A stretch of 64,000 nt of DNA from Camellia lanceoleosa (GCA_025200525.1 CM045763.1:63003018-63067017), one strand, 5' to 3'. Positions 46,518 to 57,852 are shown, counted from the stretch's first letter. The notes: generated by a model from the letters alone, not told the origin. Made by a program: numbers and translations.

Positions 46518-46799
46518 CCCATATTTTATTTGACCAAATAATGTAGTGACCCACCATTGGTGGATGATCATACCAAGGACTGATTCAATTTTCTACATAC
46601 ATACATGTATGTATAATGTATGTATGAAAATCTTCATATCGTGGCTAGAATTGAAGATCCAGCAAAGGTCTTATATATATACACACATACATTTATATGG
46701 ATAATTGGAAAACAAATCCATTCATCAATACACTCTCATAGCAGCCATAAATAGAACAAACCAACAATCAATTCTCTACTGCACAAAACAGAGCATCAC

Positions 46800-47194
46800 T
46801 GTTGCGGATCGGGGGCACACCAGGGAACACAAACAAGCAATAACACACAATATTTAACGTGGTTCGGCAAGTCGCCTACGTCCACGGGCAGCGGATCACT
46901 ATATTGAGAAAAATGGAACAATTACAAGCTCTCTCAGATGTAATTCTCTCTCACTGTTTTTTTCTCTATTGAACTCACTCTGCTGTGTTTTTCCATCTGC
47001 CTCAACCTCTCTATATATACATATCAGAGGGAGGAGGTGATTGGCCATCACCTACTCCATTCCACTCTCTTGGCTAGTGCTGCACAAACGGTAAGTGGGA
47101 TGGTTGGTGCTGCACTCATGGTAAGTGGGATGGTTGGTGCTGCACTCTCTCTGTTTGTGCTGCACTAATGTGAATCCACAGCCAATTTACAACA
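46800..47194 (-). repeat. Copia 3' LTR
   Basis: Minus strand: TGTTGTAAATTGGCTG ... GATCCGCAACA. Contains four GTGCAGCAC words in the U3 part and a TATA box TATATATAGAGAGG near 47018. Confidence 0.92.
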
Positions 47195-47266
47195 AATCTC
47201 CACCTTGGCGAGGATTCTCTAATCCAACATAGTGATCGATCAACACTGCCTTGCACCCGAAGGTGC

Positions 47267-47620
47267 TCAGTTCCGAGAGATGTTGACCAAGTCCAAACAA
47301 TGTTGGAACTTGATCCCAGAGACTACCTTTGTGAGCATATCGGCCGGATTATCTGCAGTACCAATCTTTTGAAGCAGAATATCCCCTTCATTCACAATTT
47401 CTCGGATGAAATGGAAACGGACGTCAATGTGCTTGGTGCGGGAATGATGAACCTGGTTCTTTGCCAAACAAATGGCATTCTGACTGTCACAATACACCTC
47501 AACGTGCTTCTGAACAAGTCCCAAGTCTTCAATCAACCCGTGTAGCCAAATAGCTTCTTTAAAGGCTTCACATCCTTTGCCATGTACTCGCCTCAGAGTA
47601 GACAAAGCCACCGCTGATCA
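47267..47620 (-). pseudogene. Copia RNase H
   Basis: GCEAFKEAIWLHGLIEDLGL, VEVYCDSQNAICLAKNQVHH, SRTKHIDVRFHFIREIV, TADNPADMLTKVVSG: the copia RNase H end, with catalytic Asp in CDSQ. It is followed closely by the stop and the purine tract. The part joining it to RT (47620-47830) is rearranged or frame-shifted. Confidence 0.88.
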
Positions 47621-47826
47621 AGCGTTGACCTCCAACTCACCGCCCTTTAGCAAGCGTAAATAAATACCTGTTGTTGACCGGCGTTGTCTAAGTCACCAAA
47701 GATAATCTGAGTCCACATAACCTTTCAAATTGCCCGAAGTCGGTTATCTTTCTCGAACTTCAATCCTCGATTGATTGCCATGTATGTACCTTAGGATCCA
47801 CTTCACCGCCGGTGATCTTTTCTGGA

Positions 47827-48660
47827 TCATGCATATACCGCTACCATACTCACAGCATGCGAGATGTCAGGCCTTGTACAAACCATAGCATACATTAATG
47901 CACCAACTGCATTTGCATATGGAACCTGTGCCATATGCTTCCGTTCTTCTTCTGTGCGTGGAGACATCGAAGCACTAAGCTTGAAATGAGGGGCCAATGG
48001 TGTACTTCCAGTTTTGGTTTTCCCATTGATACCAAATCTGTCTAACACCTTCTTTAGATACTGGGTTTGTGTCAAACAAACCGTGCCCTTCTTTCTGTCT
48101 CTCTTGATCTCCATGCCAAGAATTTTCTTTGCTTCTCCCAAATCCTTCATTTCAAACTCCCTTGCTAACTGTGCCTTGAGTTTGTCAATCTCTACCTTGC
48201 TCTTAGATGCAATTAGCATATCATCTACATATAAGAGCAAGTAGATGAAAGAACCATCGGGAAGCTTACGGAAATATACACAATGATCAAATTGACTTCT
48301 TGTGTATTCTTTCTCTATCATGAACCGATCAAATCGCTTGTACCACTGTCTCGGGGATTGCTTCAACCCGTACAACGATTTGTTCAGCTTACAGGCCCAA
48401 TTCTCTTTTCTAGCAATTTTGAAGCCATCTGGCTGGGACATGTAGATCTCCTCTTCAAGATCTCCATGTAAGAAGGCAGTTTTGATGTCGAGTTGGGCGA
48501 GCTCGAGATCAAACTGTGCAACCAAAGCTAACAGGATGCGAATAGACGTGTGCTTCACAACAGGTGAGAATACCTCATTGTAGTCTATTCCTTCCTTCTG
48601 AGCATAGCCTTTAGCTACCAATCTAGCTTTGAATCTGATGTTGTCGCGTTCGAATGCCTT
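47827..48660 (-). pseudogene. Copia reverse transcriptase
   Basis: Open over about 280 codons: RFKARLVAKGYAQKEGIDYN, EVFSPVVKHTSIRILLALVA, LDIKTAFLHGDLEEEIYMSQ, KSLYGLKQSPRQWYKRFDRF and the catalytic YLLLYVDDMLIASKS, then LGMEIKRDRKKGTVCLTQTQ. All motifs are intact. The N-terminal start is in the neighbouring frame (CKWVYTKKEG at about 48680). Confidence 0.92.
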
Positions 48661-50110
48661 CTTTCTTGGTGTAAACCCACTTACACCCAATTGCTTTCTT
48701 TCCCTTTGGAAGTTGCACCAACTCCCAAGTCTGGTTCTTGTGAAGTGAACCGATCTCTTCATCCATAGCCTCCTTCCATTTGACACTTTCTGGATGCTGC
48801 ACGGCTTCTTTGAAAGTGCACGGAACATTGTCTTCAATGATTGGAAGTGCATAGGCTACCATATCGGTCATCCAACTGGGTTGCTTAGTAACCCTTTTAC
48901 CTTTCCTGATTGCAATGGGTTCTGATTGTTGCGGAGCCTCTGGATCTTCATCTGAACTCTCTTCAGAGCTATCCTCTGAGACTTCTTCAGGATGGTTGCT
49001 TGGCTGACTAGTCTTTGCTGGAGTCTCAAACTCCACCTGCACTGACTTCTTCAATGCTTCAACTTTCTGTTGAGGATCTGGTTGCTTCAACATTGCAGAC
49101 TCATCAAAGGTAACGTCTCTTCTGATGAGAACTTTCTTTGATTCAGGGCACCACAGTCTGTATCCCTTAACACCGTCACCGAAGCCCAAGAAGATGGCTT
49201 TCTTGGCTCTTGGATCCAACTTAGATTCTGTAACATGAAAATATGCTGGACATCCAAAGATACGTAACTGATCATAATCAGTAGCTGGGACTCCTGACCA
49301 TACCTCCATGGGAGTCTTCCCATTCAGTGCTGCAGTAGGTAGTCTGTTGACTAGATGACGAGCATAGTTCAATGCCTCGCCCCAAAACGCCTTGCTCAAT
49401 CCAGACTGTGACAGCATACACCGGACTTTCTCCACCAAAGTGCGGTTCATGCGTTCTGCAACTCCATTCTGCTGCGGTGTTCTAGAAGCGTGAAATGTCT
49501 CACTATCCCTGCATTCTGGCAAACCTCAAAGAAGGGATCTGATGTGTATTCTCCACCATTGTCAGATCTGAGCTTCTTGATCCGTCTGCCTGTTTGGGTC
49601 TCAATCATCTTCTTCCATGTAAGAAAGATGTCTAAGACTTCATCTTTGTGTTTCATTGTATAAATCCAAACTCTTCTGGAGAAATCATCAATGAACGACA
49701 CAAAGTAGTGTTTACCTCCCAACGAAGCATTCTTGGAAGGTCCCCATACGTCGGTGTGGACGTAGTCTAGAATCCCTTTGGTACGGTGAATTGCAGTACC
49801 AAACTTGATTCTTGTTTGCTTGCCCAATACACAATGCTCGCAGAACTCAAGCTTCCCCGTCTTGGCGCCTTTCAACAGGCCTTGCTTTACCAACCCTTGT
49901 AAAGCCTTCTCACCGACATGCCCTAGGCGCATGTGCCAAAGTTTGGAAGTGTCTGATGCATCATCTTCTGAGCTGGAACTGGTGGAGACAGCCACTTTTC
50001 CTGTGACTGTAGAGCCATCTAGGAAATATAAATTTCCCTTTCGAGTACCCTTCATTGCAACCAATGCTCCTCGAACAACCTTGAGGACTCCACCTTCCAT
50101 GGTTACTCTG
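48630..50110 (-). pseudogene. Copia integrase and linker
   Basis: Zinc domain LWHMRLGHVGEKALQGLV ... FCEHCVLGKQ (H-H-C-C), core VHTDVWGPS (D), KLRSDNGGEYTSDPFFEVC (D); a one-base shift near 49500; then TPQQNGVAERMNRTLVEKVR (E), IFGCPAYFHV and PRAKKAIFLGFG, followed by an acidic linker (VSEDSSEESSDEDPEAPQQS). The catalytic DDE residues are all present, so the frameshift is the main lesion. Confidence 0.92.
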
Positions 50111-50370
50111 TAACCTTTGGAGTCTAAAACTAATCGAGATGAGATTCTTGGTTAGATCTGGTACATACCGTACATCTTCAAGAATTCTGATTGTTCCATC
50201 ATGGATCTTCAGTTTGATTGTTCCAATTCCCTTTGTCTGGCAAGCTTGGTCGTTGCCCATCAGCACAACTCCTCCATCGAACTCTCGTAAGCTCGAGAAC
50301 CACTGCTTGTTCGGACACATATGGAATGAACACCCGGAATCGATAATCCATTCATCGACCGTCAGAGTGA
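50110..50370 (-). pseudogene. Copia protease
   Basis: Active site WIIDSGCSFHMCPNKQWFSS at about 50350, followed by GVVLMGNDQACQTKGIGTIK and RILEDVRYVPDLTKNLIS. DSG is intact. Cleaves the copia polyprotein in cis. Confidence 0.9.
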
Positions 50371-50374
50371 TGAA

Positions 50375-51245
50375 ACCGTGAAGGCACCTCCTTCATCACT
50401 ATCTCCATCTCGCAATATTCACCTTCTCTTGTCTTGTCTTTATTTGGACAATCTTTTGCCCAATGCCCTTTCTGGCGACAAGCAAAGACATTAAATCTTT
50501 TGCAAGACGTCTTTTGTCTGAAGCTTTCTCGGATTTTGAGCGGACTTTCTCGCCTCGCATTTCTTCCGTATTGGTTACGCCTCGATTGTCAATGCCTCGA
50601 TGTTGAGTCCCGTTTGCAGACTTGTCTTTCCTTCGAACTCATTGTTCACCAAGGCGTTTGCAACATCAATATACTTGATCTTCTTTACCGCATAAAGAAA
50701 GTAGTAGTGAGATGATCATACGAGTCGGGCAAGGAATTTAACAATAACGGTGCTTTTGTCTTCGCCACCAACGTGATCATCCAAATTTTTCAAGTCCGTA
50801 ATAATTTTGTTGAAGTTATTTAGGTGTTCGCTCATCGAAATACCTTTAATGTAGTCGAAAACGAAACAACCTCTTCCTCAAGTAGATGGGTTCTCAATGC
50901 TCTTGGTCATGAACTTATCTTCCAAATACTTCCAAAGCTTCTTCGCAATATCATACTGTGAATGCATACTTCTCCTCTTTGCAAGGCAAAGTCGGATGGA
51001 ACTGCAGCTAGAGATTCACCTCTCCCATTCTATCCGTCCCGTGTCATCTGGTTTGTCTCCCAGAGTGAAGTGCAGTTCATCTCGACAAGCATATCCTTAA
51101 CCGCATCTCCACATGCCGGTTGTCGCCCATCGAACTTCTACCTCGAACTTGGCATGGGACACCGGGGCCCAATGCCTAGAAGTACTTGTACTGGCTGAAT
51201 TACTTACGGACTCGGTTGATCTAGACTAGGTGGATTCTGTCATTT
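50375..51245 (-). pseudogene. Copia gag
   Basis: Read with shifts from MTEST near 51243: AKKLWKYLEDKFMTKS, YIKGISMSEHLNNFNKIITD, LKNLDDHVGGEDKSTVIVKF LA, the UBN2-type gag core of plant copia. The zinc-knuckle region near 50450-50500 survives only as a degraded C-rich patch. Several stops (for example near 50715 and 50580). Confidence 0.8.
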
Positions 51246-51859
51246 TTTAGAAACTTCAATTCAAAAAACTGACCGTACTGATGTGTCCGGAATACTCCAA
51301 ATAGTTGGGAAGCACTATTGGATCGTCAAAAACGGATTCCGAATGCCTCAGATCAAGCCAAAATATTTTGAACACCTCTGATTCAAAAACTAACCGTACG
51401 GATGTGTCCGGAATATCCCAAATAGTTGGAAAACACTATTGGATCGTCGAAAACGGACTCCGAATGGCTCTGATCCGCAGCAAGCAGCTTAACGGCGCGT
51501 CAATCTGCGGTCAATCGGCTAGCGGCGCGGTCAACGGCTCAGCGGCTTGGTCAGCGGCTCAGGCTGACTGGGCTGACACGTGGCTGACACGTGGCGTGAC
51601 GTGGCGCTGACGTGGGCTGACGTGGCGCCACGTGGTCGTCTTCTTCACTGAGAGGCGCGTGTGGGCGCGTGTTGCGGGGGGTCTTCACGCGCCAACTTCC
51701 AGGGGCGCGTGGGGGCGCGTGAAATGGCTCTTCTGGGCTTGGTTTTTGCTTTTCTGGACTCCTCTCAGGGAGCTCTACCTCCTGGTATGCTCAAAAGTTG
51801 ATTTCGAGCACTTCGAAATCTGGGCACTTTCGGGAAAAATTCAATTTTTCGCAATCCGA
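51245..51859 (-). other. Copia 5' leader
   Basis: Non-coding, with a GC-rich part full of ACGCGCC/GGCGCGT words (51480-51725). It includes a 121-bp tandem duplication at about 51271-51480 (CCGTACNGATGTGTCCGGAA at both). Homologous to 58355-59020 in the non-autonomous element. Confidence 0.85.
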
Positions 51860-51871
51860 GCTCTGATACCA
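51860..51871 (-). other. Copia primer-binding site
   Basis: TGGTATCAGAGC on the minus strand, two bases from the LTR; initiator tRNA-Met complement. Confidence 0.92.
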
Positions 51872-51873
51872 AT

Positions 51874-52264
51874 TGTTGCGGATCGGGGGCACACCAGGGA
51901 ACACAAACAAGCAATAACACACAATATTTAACGTGGTTCGGCAAGTCGCCTACGTCCACGGGCAGCGGATCACTATATTGAGAAAAATGGAACAATTACA
52001 AGCTCTCTCAGATGTAATTCTCTCACATTTTTCTCTCTATTGAACTCACTCTCTTTGTGTTTTCCCTCGCCTCAACCTCTCTATATATACATATCAGAGG
52101 GAGGAGGTGATTGGCCATCACCTACTCCATTCCACTCTCTTGGCTAGTGCTGCACAAACGGTAAGTGGGATGGTTGGTGCTGCACTCATGGTAAGTGGGA
52201 TGGTTGGTGCTGCACTCTCTCTGTTTGTGCTGCACTAATGTGAATCCACAGCCAATTTACAACA
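51874..52264 (-). repeat. Copia 5' LTR
   Basis: Minus strand TGTTGTAAATTGGC ... GATCCGCAACA. Same GTGCAGCAC words and TATA box as the other LTR; a few small differences around 52020-52070. Confidence 0.92.
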
Positions 52265-52269
52265 ATCAC

Positions 52270-53104
52270 AACCCAGCAATAGCCCCGATCAAGTAGAGTT
52301 TAATACAAAGCAAACTTGAATCAAAAAAATAATACAAAACAAACTATGCATCTTTTGAATCCAAACTCCCATAGCAACTCATAGCCCTGACTAATCCATT
52401 AATTAATTTCAACCCCACAGCCCCACCAAAGCCAATTATTTCCATGAAAAAAATCATCATGAAGATTTCCGACGAATGCGAAAATTTCTCCTGAAGATTT
52501 TGTGTCTCATCTTTCTCTACGTGGGTTTCGATTAATTGGTGATGAGTTTGGGTCTTCATGACGCATAGAGATTGGATGGAGGTAGCTACTAGTTGATCGA
52601 GGAGGTGGTGAAATGAGGTGCTGATGGTGGGTTGTCGATTTAGAGCAAGAGTATGAAAAAGAAATAGAGGCGGGAAGAAGAGAAGATATGGGTGCAGGCC
52701 GAGCTATGTGGGATTGGGTTTCATGGGTGGTTCATGTTAGCCATAAGGGTGGTGCTTGGAAGTAGAGGCCGTAGTAGATATTGTGTGCCATGCATATCTA
52801 AGATCGTCTTCAATGTATCATCAATTCTTTCATTAAATTTAAATTTGATGAAAAATCGTTATTTTTTCTGCTCCAATGACTTCATTAGACGAGTATCAAA
52901 TTGATAATATCATAAATTCTTTATCAAATTGAGGACGCCTAGAACTTTTTATCATTTTACTGTTTCATAGCCGTTGGATGTGCATTATGGGACGTCCTAC
53001 TGGATGACTATCTCCTTGCAAAAATTACACTAGCCGGTCGACCAGTCAAATATCTTTTCAGTCATCCATCCGGTCGACCAGTGTTCTGATGAAAGTCGAT
53101 TGGA
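52270..53104. other. Non-coding interior of the split TIR element
   Basis: No domain seen. GCCGGTCGACCAGTC and CCGGTCGACCAGTG form a short direct repeat at about 53033 and 53079. Confidence 0.4.
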
Positions 53105-53798
53105 ACACGTGATATTAGATGGAGCTTTTACTCAAATTTGTATTCAAATTTAATGAAAAAAAAAAATATAACGTCAGTGATACTCTAATAGTGTTTCTGT
53201 TCTATGTATATCATATCCACTAACCTTTGTTGAAGTTAATGGTGTTTCGTGAGTCAACTTGTTTGTAATGGATGTTGTATTGGTTAGAGAAGGCACTGGT
53301 GCTGCTTAGACCAAAATCAGAAAAAGAGCTGAAGGAGAGAGAAGATGGCACATGGGAGAGGGAAAGAGAGTGTGTAAAGGGTGTTATAGTAAATTCAACC
53401 CATCACTTAACTCTGTTAACTGACAGGGGAGAGCAGTGCTATTTCAAATTTGAAACACGTGATATTGGATGGAGCTTTTACTCAAATTTGTATTCAAATT
53501 TAATGAAAAAAAAAAATATAACGTTAGTGATACTCTAATAGTGTTTCTGTTCTATGTATATCATATCCACTAACCTTTGTTGAAGTTAATGGTGTTTCGT
53601 GAGTCAACTTGTTTGTAATGGATGTTGTATTGGTTAGAGAAGGCACTGGTGCTGCTTAGACCAAAATCAGAAAAAGAGCTGAAGGAGAGAGAAGATGGCA
53701 CATGGGAGAGGGAAAGAGAGTGTGTAAAGGGTGTTATAGTAAATTCAACCCATCACTTAACTCTGTTAACTGACAGGGGAGAGCAGTGCTATTTCAAA
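53105..53798 (+). repeat. 350-bp tandem duplication
   Basis: 53105-53454 and 53455-53798 are almost identical (one visible change is GATATTAGATGG to GATATTGGATGG). Short open frames in each copy (about 60-88 codons) repeat with it and show no protein similarity I recognise. Confidence 0.92.
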
Positions 53799-53862
53799 AA
53801 ATAAAAGTTTACATATACAGAGGGGTGTGGGTGTAATTTATCCAAAAAAAACTACTTCTTCC

Positions 53863-54193
53863 ATCCTAAAATAATAATTTTTTTGAGGAATTTAACTTTT
53901 TTTAATAATACATTTATTATATTTTAAAAATATTATTTTTTTAAAATTATCCTTTGATAGTCTATTTTTTTAGAAATGTCAATTGTCATAATTATATTTT
54001 TTTACGTTATTAATGAATTTTTAAAAAAAAGATAAAATAGTTAGTTTATATTATTTTATTTTTTAATTTTTAAAAATTAAAAAAAAAAAGATAGAATAGT
54101 TAATTTATATTATTTTATTTCTTAATTTTTAAAAATAAATTAATATTTTAAAATAATAAAAAAATAAAATAAAGAATTTATATTTTGAGGCGG
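53863..54193. mobile_element. Possible degenerate Stowaway-like MITE
   Basis: CTTCTTCCATCCTAAAATAA at the left and, in reverse complement, CTTCCGCCTCAAAATATAAA at the right resemble the CTCCCTCCGTCCCAAAATA end of the clear copy at 57336. Diverged; the TA duplication is not convincing. Confidence 0.3.
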
Positions 54194-54705
54194 AAGCTTG
54201 ACCTTACATATGACGACTTGACATTCTAGATTGGTGGCGTCGACTCATTGAGTGGCGGCGTCACCTAAGCGTGTTGTTCGCGAATCACAATTTATTATTA
54301 ATTAACACAAAATTATAAATTTTATATATTTCATCAGTCACGCATCAAATAACTTCTCGATCAATTGACTTTTGTGACAGATGATAGGACATGACATTAA
54401 TTGTGTGTTTGTTTGAGAGTCCGAATCCTCTACCGTTGTTTCTTGCTATGGGTCAAAAGGACATCGTTTTGATCTTTCTCTTTTCTTTTTCTTTTTTTCC
54501 CTTCTTTTTTCTTTTGTCTTCTTCTTCTTCTTCTTCTGTTTTCCAGCGCAAATTGAAGCTCCTTGCTACAAAACTGGAACAGATGCCAAACCTCCTTCAT
54601 TCATTTCAACCTCTACATAGGAATGCTAACAGTTCTTCAAACCAACACTAGGATCATTGATTGCACCTGCCACCGTAAACACATCGAAGATGATTAAATC
54701 TCCTC

Positions 54706-55032
54706 ACTGGCGAGACTGTCGCCATGAAAGTCGTCTCCAAAGACAAAATCATCAAAGCCGAAATGATGGATTGAGTGAAGCGCGAGATATCGATAATGAA
54801 GAAAGTTCATCGCCCCAACGTCGTGAAGCTCCACGAAGTCATGGCTACCAAGTCCAAAATCTACTTCACTATGGAGTACCTCTGTAACGGCGAACTCTTC
54901 GAGAAAGTCTCCCAAGGCCGACTGAAGGAAGACTCAGCTCGGAATTTCTTCAAACAGTTGGTCTGCGCTGTTGATTTCTGTCACAGTCACGGCGTTTACC
55001 ACCGTGATTTGAAGCCCGAGAAACTCCTCTAA
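54706..55032 (+). pseudogene. CIPK-type protein kinase fragment
   Basis: Frame from TGETVAMKVVSKDKII (the beta-3 Lys in VAMK) through a TGA at 54772 to [80 protein letters not shown] and TAA at 55030. This is the N-lobe and start of the C-lobe of a CBL-interacting protein kinase (SnRK3), which acts in calcium signalling. The catalytic HRDLKPEN reads HRDLKPEK, and the activation loop, DFG and NAF regulatory domain are absent. No intron, as in intronless CIPK genes or a processed capture. Confidence 0.82.
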
Positions 55033-55074
55033 AAAAAAAAAAATAGCATTAGAAATCGAAGAAGAGAAAGGAAA

Positions 55075-55222
55075 AGAAGAGCCAAGTACATAGGAAGAGA
55101 GAGAGAGAGAGAGAGGAGAAGAACACCTCTTCAAACCCAAAACAAGAAAAAAGTTAGAAACCTGAGGAGAGGTGTTCTTCTTCTTGAAGCTCAAACCAAG
55201 AAAAAAAGTTAGAAACCTAAAT
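55075..55222. repeat. Short direct and inverted repeats inside the Pack-MULE
   Basis: AGAAAAAAGTTAGAAACCT (about 55143) recurs at about 55199, and AAGAACACCTCT (about 55119) is inverted as AGAGGTGTTCTT (about 55166). Possibly part of the inner arm of the element. Confidence 0.6.
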
Positions 55223-55608
55223 GCATCCTCTGTTCTTCTTTCTTTCGTTTCTGTTGATTTGCAGAGAAACAAAAGCTACCTAGAAGTCAAAACCAGCTTA
55301 TTTTGAATGAGAAAGCTAGTTTTAAGACCAAGCTCCAAAAAGGTTTGTTTGGTTTAATGTAATTTCCAGGTTAGAACCCATAGATCAAAGGCTTGAAAAT
55401 AACTTCAAGCAAACCCACTTTGTTTGTTTCAAAAAATAAATAAAAAAATTTGCAGAACTCTACGTTGGCCTGCCAAAGAAGAAGACAAAAGAAGAAGGAG
55501 CTTCAGCTTGCACTGAAGGAAAAAAAAAAATCAAAATGACGTTGTTTTGACTCGTTGCAGGAACAGCCGTAGGAAACAATGGTAGTGGATCCGAACTTAT
55601 CTGTTTGA

Positions 55609-56235
55609 ATTTGTCAACGCTTCAGATTGACTGACTTTTGGTGACAAGTAATAGGACATAACATTAATATGATATAATTTTAAAAATTTTAAATTTTTAT
55701 AATTTATATAATAAATGAAATTATAATTTTAAAATAATAATATTATAATATATATTAATATATTAATTAATATGTGTAGTACCATCGTAACATTAGAGTG
55801 TTTTGATAAATTGGTAAAAAGTTAACTTTTTGACTTTTTCAATCTATTTTGTTTTTTTTGTGGGTAAAAAATGTAAGAGGTGATAGGATCGAAAATAGGT
55901 AAAAAGCTAAAAGTTGACTTTTTATTTTCTTCTCAAATGACTCCATTAAACTACTTTGTCTTTGGGAATATTTTGGGAATACTTTGTCTATACTCCGTAC
56001 TTATAATGACTAGCATGGATGATTATTTGATAGTTTCGGGTCATGTGCTACTTTATGATAATATGATTAGTGAAGAATGTAAAGTATTAATTGTTTATAC
56101 TGAGTAATTGAGAAATTATAAAATGCATAATGAATGGTAATTAGTAAGGGAATATAACAATGTGGTACTCAGGTACTATTGTATAAGTTTTAGATTAGTA
56201 AAGTAAATAAGAAAATTTATACATAATTTGTATAT
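55609..56235. other. AT-rich spacer
   Basis: No coding signal. Contains an about 20-bp region of TATTAATA repeats. Confidence 0.5.
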
Positions 56236-56448
56236 AGGCTCTGTTTGGAAAGAAGGTTTTGGGTTAAAATAGTTAATAAAAATAAAATATGTTAAAATAG
56301 TTAATAAAATAAAATGTCACATTTAAATCATAATTTTTTTCTCTCGCAACTATCAAATTTACTACAAAAAAAGCCAATTATCTTCCAAAATATAAGCCCA
56401 AAACTTAAAAAAATTTAACTAAATTAGCTTACTTTTCAAACGACCCCC
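56236..56448. mobile_element. Possible PIF/hAT-like MITE
   Basis: GGCTCTGTTTGGAAAG at the left; the reverse complement of the right end reads GGGGGTCGTTTGAAAAG. About 210 bp, non-coding. The imperfect TIRs make this tentative. Confidence 0.4.
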
Positions 56449-56761
56449 TACCATGCACTTTAATTTTTTTTTACAAAAATGGTATTTCAACGTCATTTAT
56501 GTAATATGTTTGTATGAATTTTTTATATGAAGAATATTTACCTAGTTAGGATTTAAATTTTATAATGCATTTTTGTCTCGCATTATAAAAAAATAACATC
56601 TATTATCAATTTTATTTAATTATTTTAATTTTATTTTTTTTATTATGTGTATGTTTACTACGTTTATGTATAAGACTTGTCATACCAAAAATAAAAGGTA
56701 AATTACACTAATCTTTTTTAAAATTTTAAAAATTTTGACATAATTATATTGAATTCTCTTA

Positions 56762-57192
56762 GGCCCCATTTGTTTTCAAAGGTAAAAAAGTAGATTGATA
56801 AGGAGGGGACTGTTAGTGAGGGGATTAAGTAAAATTGTGTTTGTTTTGATAGTAATTTTTAGTGTGGGAATTGTTAAATTATTATCCTATAAAAGAAATA
56901 TAAAATATTAAAACAAATAAAACTATGATTTTTACTTAACAAAAAATATACAAATATTAAACATTAATGTTAAAAAAAATGCCCAACGTGTAATTAAAAA
57001 AAAAAAGACCAATCCCAGGGACTAATTTCCTAATACCACCTCTACCTCCTCCATCTTAATCCCAATGCCAAGGCCCATCCTAATCCCATGGGATTATAAA
57101 TCCCTTCTCCATCTCTCAAAATAAACATATTGTGAGTCTCACCTCTATCTCAATCTTAATCCTACCCCTATCTCCTAAAACAAATGGGGGCC
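56762..57192. mobile_element. Tourist-like (PIF/Harbinger) MITE
   Basis: Ends GGCCCCATTTGTTTTCAAAG and, in reverse complement, GGCCCCCATTTGTTTTAGGA. Flanked by TTA on both sides (56759-56761, 57193-57195), the PIF/Harbinger target duplication. 431 bp, non-coding. Confidence 0.8.
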
Positions 57193-57335
57193 TTAAGTTT
57201 TTAAGTTATGCAACACTTGACTTTCTTTTCATCAGAAATTCATTACTCATATAAATGAAAAAAATAATATTGTTATCTCTTTTATTGAAATGTATATTTT
57301 TCATAGTATATCTTTGTGTCTTCATACTATTTATA

Positions 57336-57617
57336 CTCCCTCCGTCCCAAAATATTAGTTCCTTATTCTATTTTTCATTGTCCCAAAATATTAGTCCATC
57401 TTCAAAAATCAAGTACAAAAATAATATAAATTTTCTATTTTGCCCTTCTTTTAAATTAATAAACAATATAAAAAGTACAATTATGACATTGATATTCCTA
57501 AAAAATGTACTATCAAAAGGATAATTTTGGAAAATCAACTTTTTTCAAATTCAATAATTGTACTACCAAAAAAAGTTAGATTCTCCAAAAAGGATCATTA
57601 TTTTGGGACGGAGGGAG
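57336..57617. mobile_element. Stowaway-like (Tc1/mariner) MITE
   Basis: Left end CTCCCTCCGTCCCAAAATAT, right end in reverse complement CTCCCTCCGTCCCAAAATAA, TA on both sides. 282 bp. A partial inner repeat of TCCCAAAATATTAGT follows the left end. Confidence 0.92.
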
Positions 57618-57852
57618 TATTAATTTTGATCTCTTTAATCTTATAAAAAAGAAAATTAATATAATTATGTTAAAATTATACTAACTCACAATATTTTCTT
57701 CTTCAAACCTCAGGGGAGGACAATGTAACTTAACGTTATAAAAAAGGAAAGTTTGAATCAAATATTTTGATAATACATAGCAGTCATGTGGTGCAATGTA
57801 TTGAATTTTAAAATAAATCGAGAATCTAAGGACAGGAGGCGATGGAGAAAGG

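Larger units (their letters stand above)
46800..52264 (-). mobile_element. Ty1/copia element, full length
   Basis: 5.5 kb on the minus strand, with LTRs 46800-47194 and 51874-52264, flanked by ATCAC on both sides (46795-46799, 52265-52269). PBS TGGTATCAGAGC (51860-51871); purine tract AAGGTGGAGATT before the 3' LTR. Order gag, protease, integrase, RT, RNase H, which defines Ty1/copia. The pol frame is almost whole, with shifts at about 49500 and 48640; gag is more damaged. LTRs are similar but not identical, suggesting moderate age. The 5' leader (51245-51859) is long and GC-rich. Confidence 0.93.
46109..53843. mobile_element. TIR element split by the copia element
   Basis: The left end GGTAAATTACACCCACACCC at 46109 and the right end, reverse complemented from 53843, GGATAAATTACACCCACACC form a near-perfect inverted pair. 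Their starts match the TIRs at 10681/20759 (GGTAAATTACA...CACCC), so both belong to one superfamily. Excluding copia and the 350-bp duplication, the element would be roughly 1.9 kb. No transposase was seen. Non-autonomous; superfamily not determined. Confidence 0.55.
54417..55599 (+). mobile_element. Pack-MULE-like element carrying a kinase fragment
   Basis: The left terminus GAGTCCGAATCCTCTACCGT and the right, reverse complemented, AAGTTCGGATCCACTACCAT continue as matching arms for about 60 bp (both with TTGTTTC and GGTCAAAA/AGTCAAAA). Flanks TTTGTTTGA (54408-54416) and TCTGTTTGA (55600-55608) form a 9-bp duplication with one mismatch, the Mutator length. It contains a host kinase fragment and no transposase, hence Pack-MULE. 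A further about 40-bp direct repeat (GACTTTTGTGACAGATGATA / GACTTTTGGTGACAAGTAAT...) lies outside both ends. Confidence 0.6.

Noticed and set aside
53272..53804. Repeated 88- and 60-codon frames
   Set aside because: They exist only because the 350-bp DNA is duplicated; no similarity to known proteins and composition is unremarkable.
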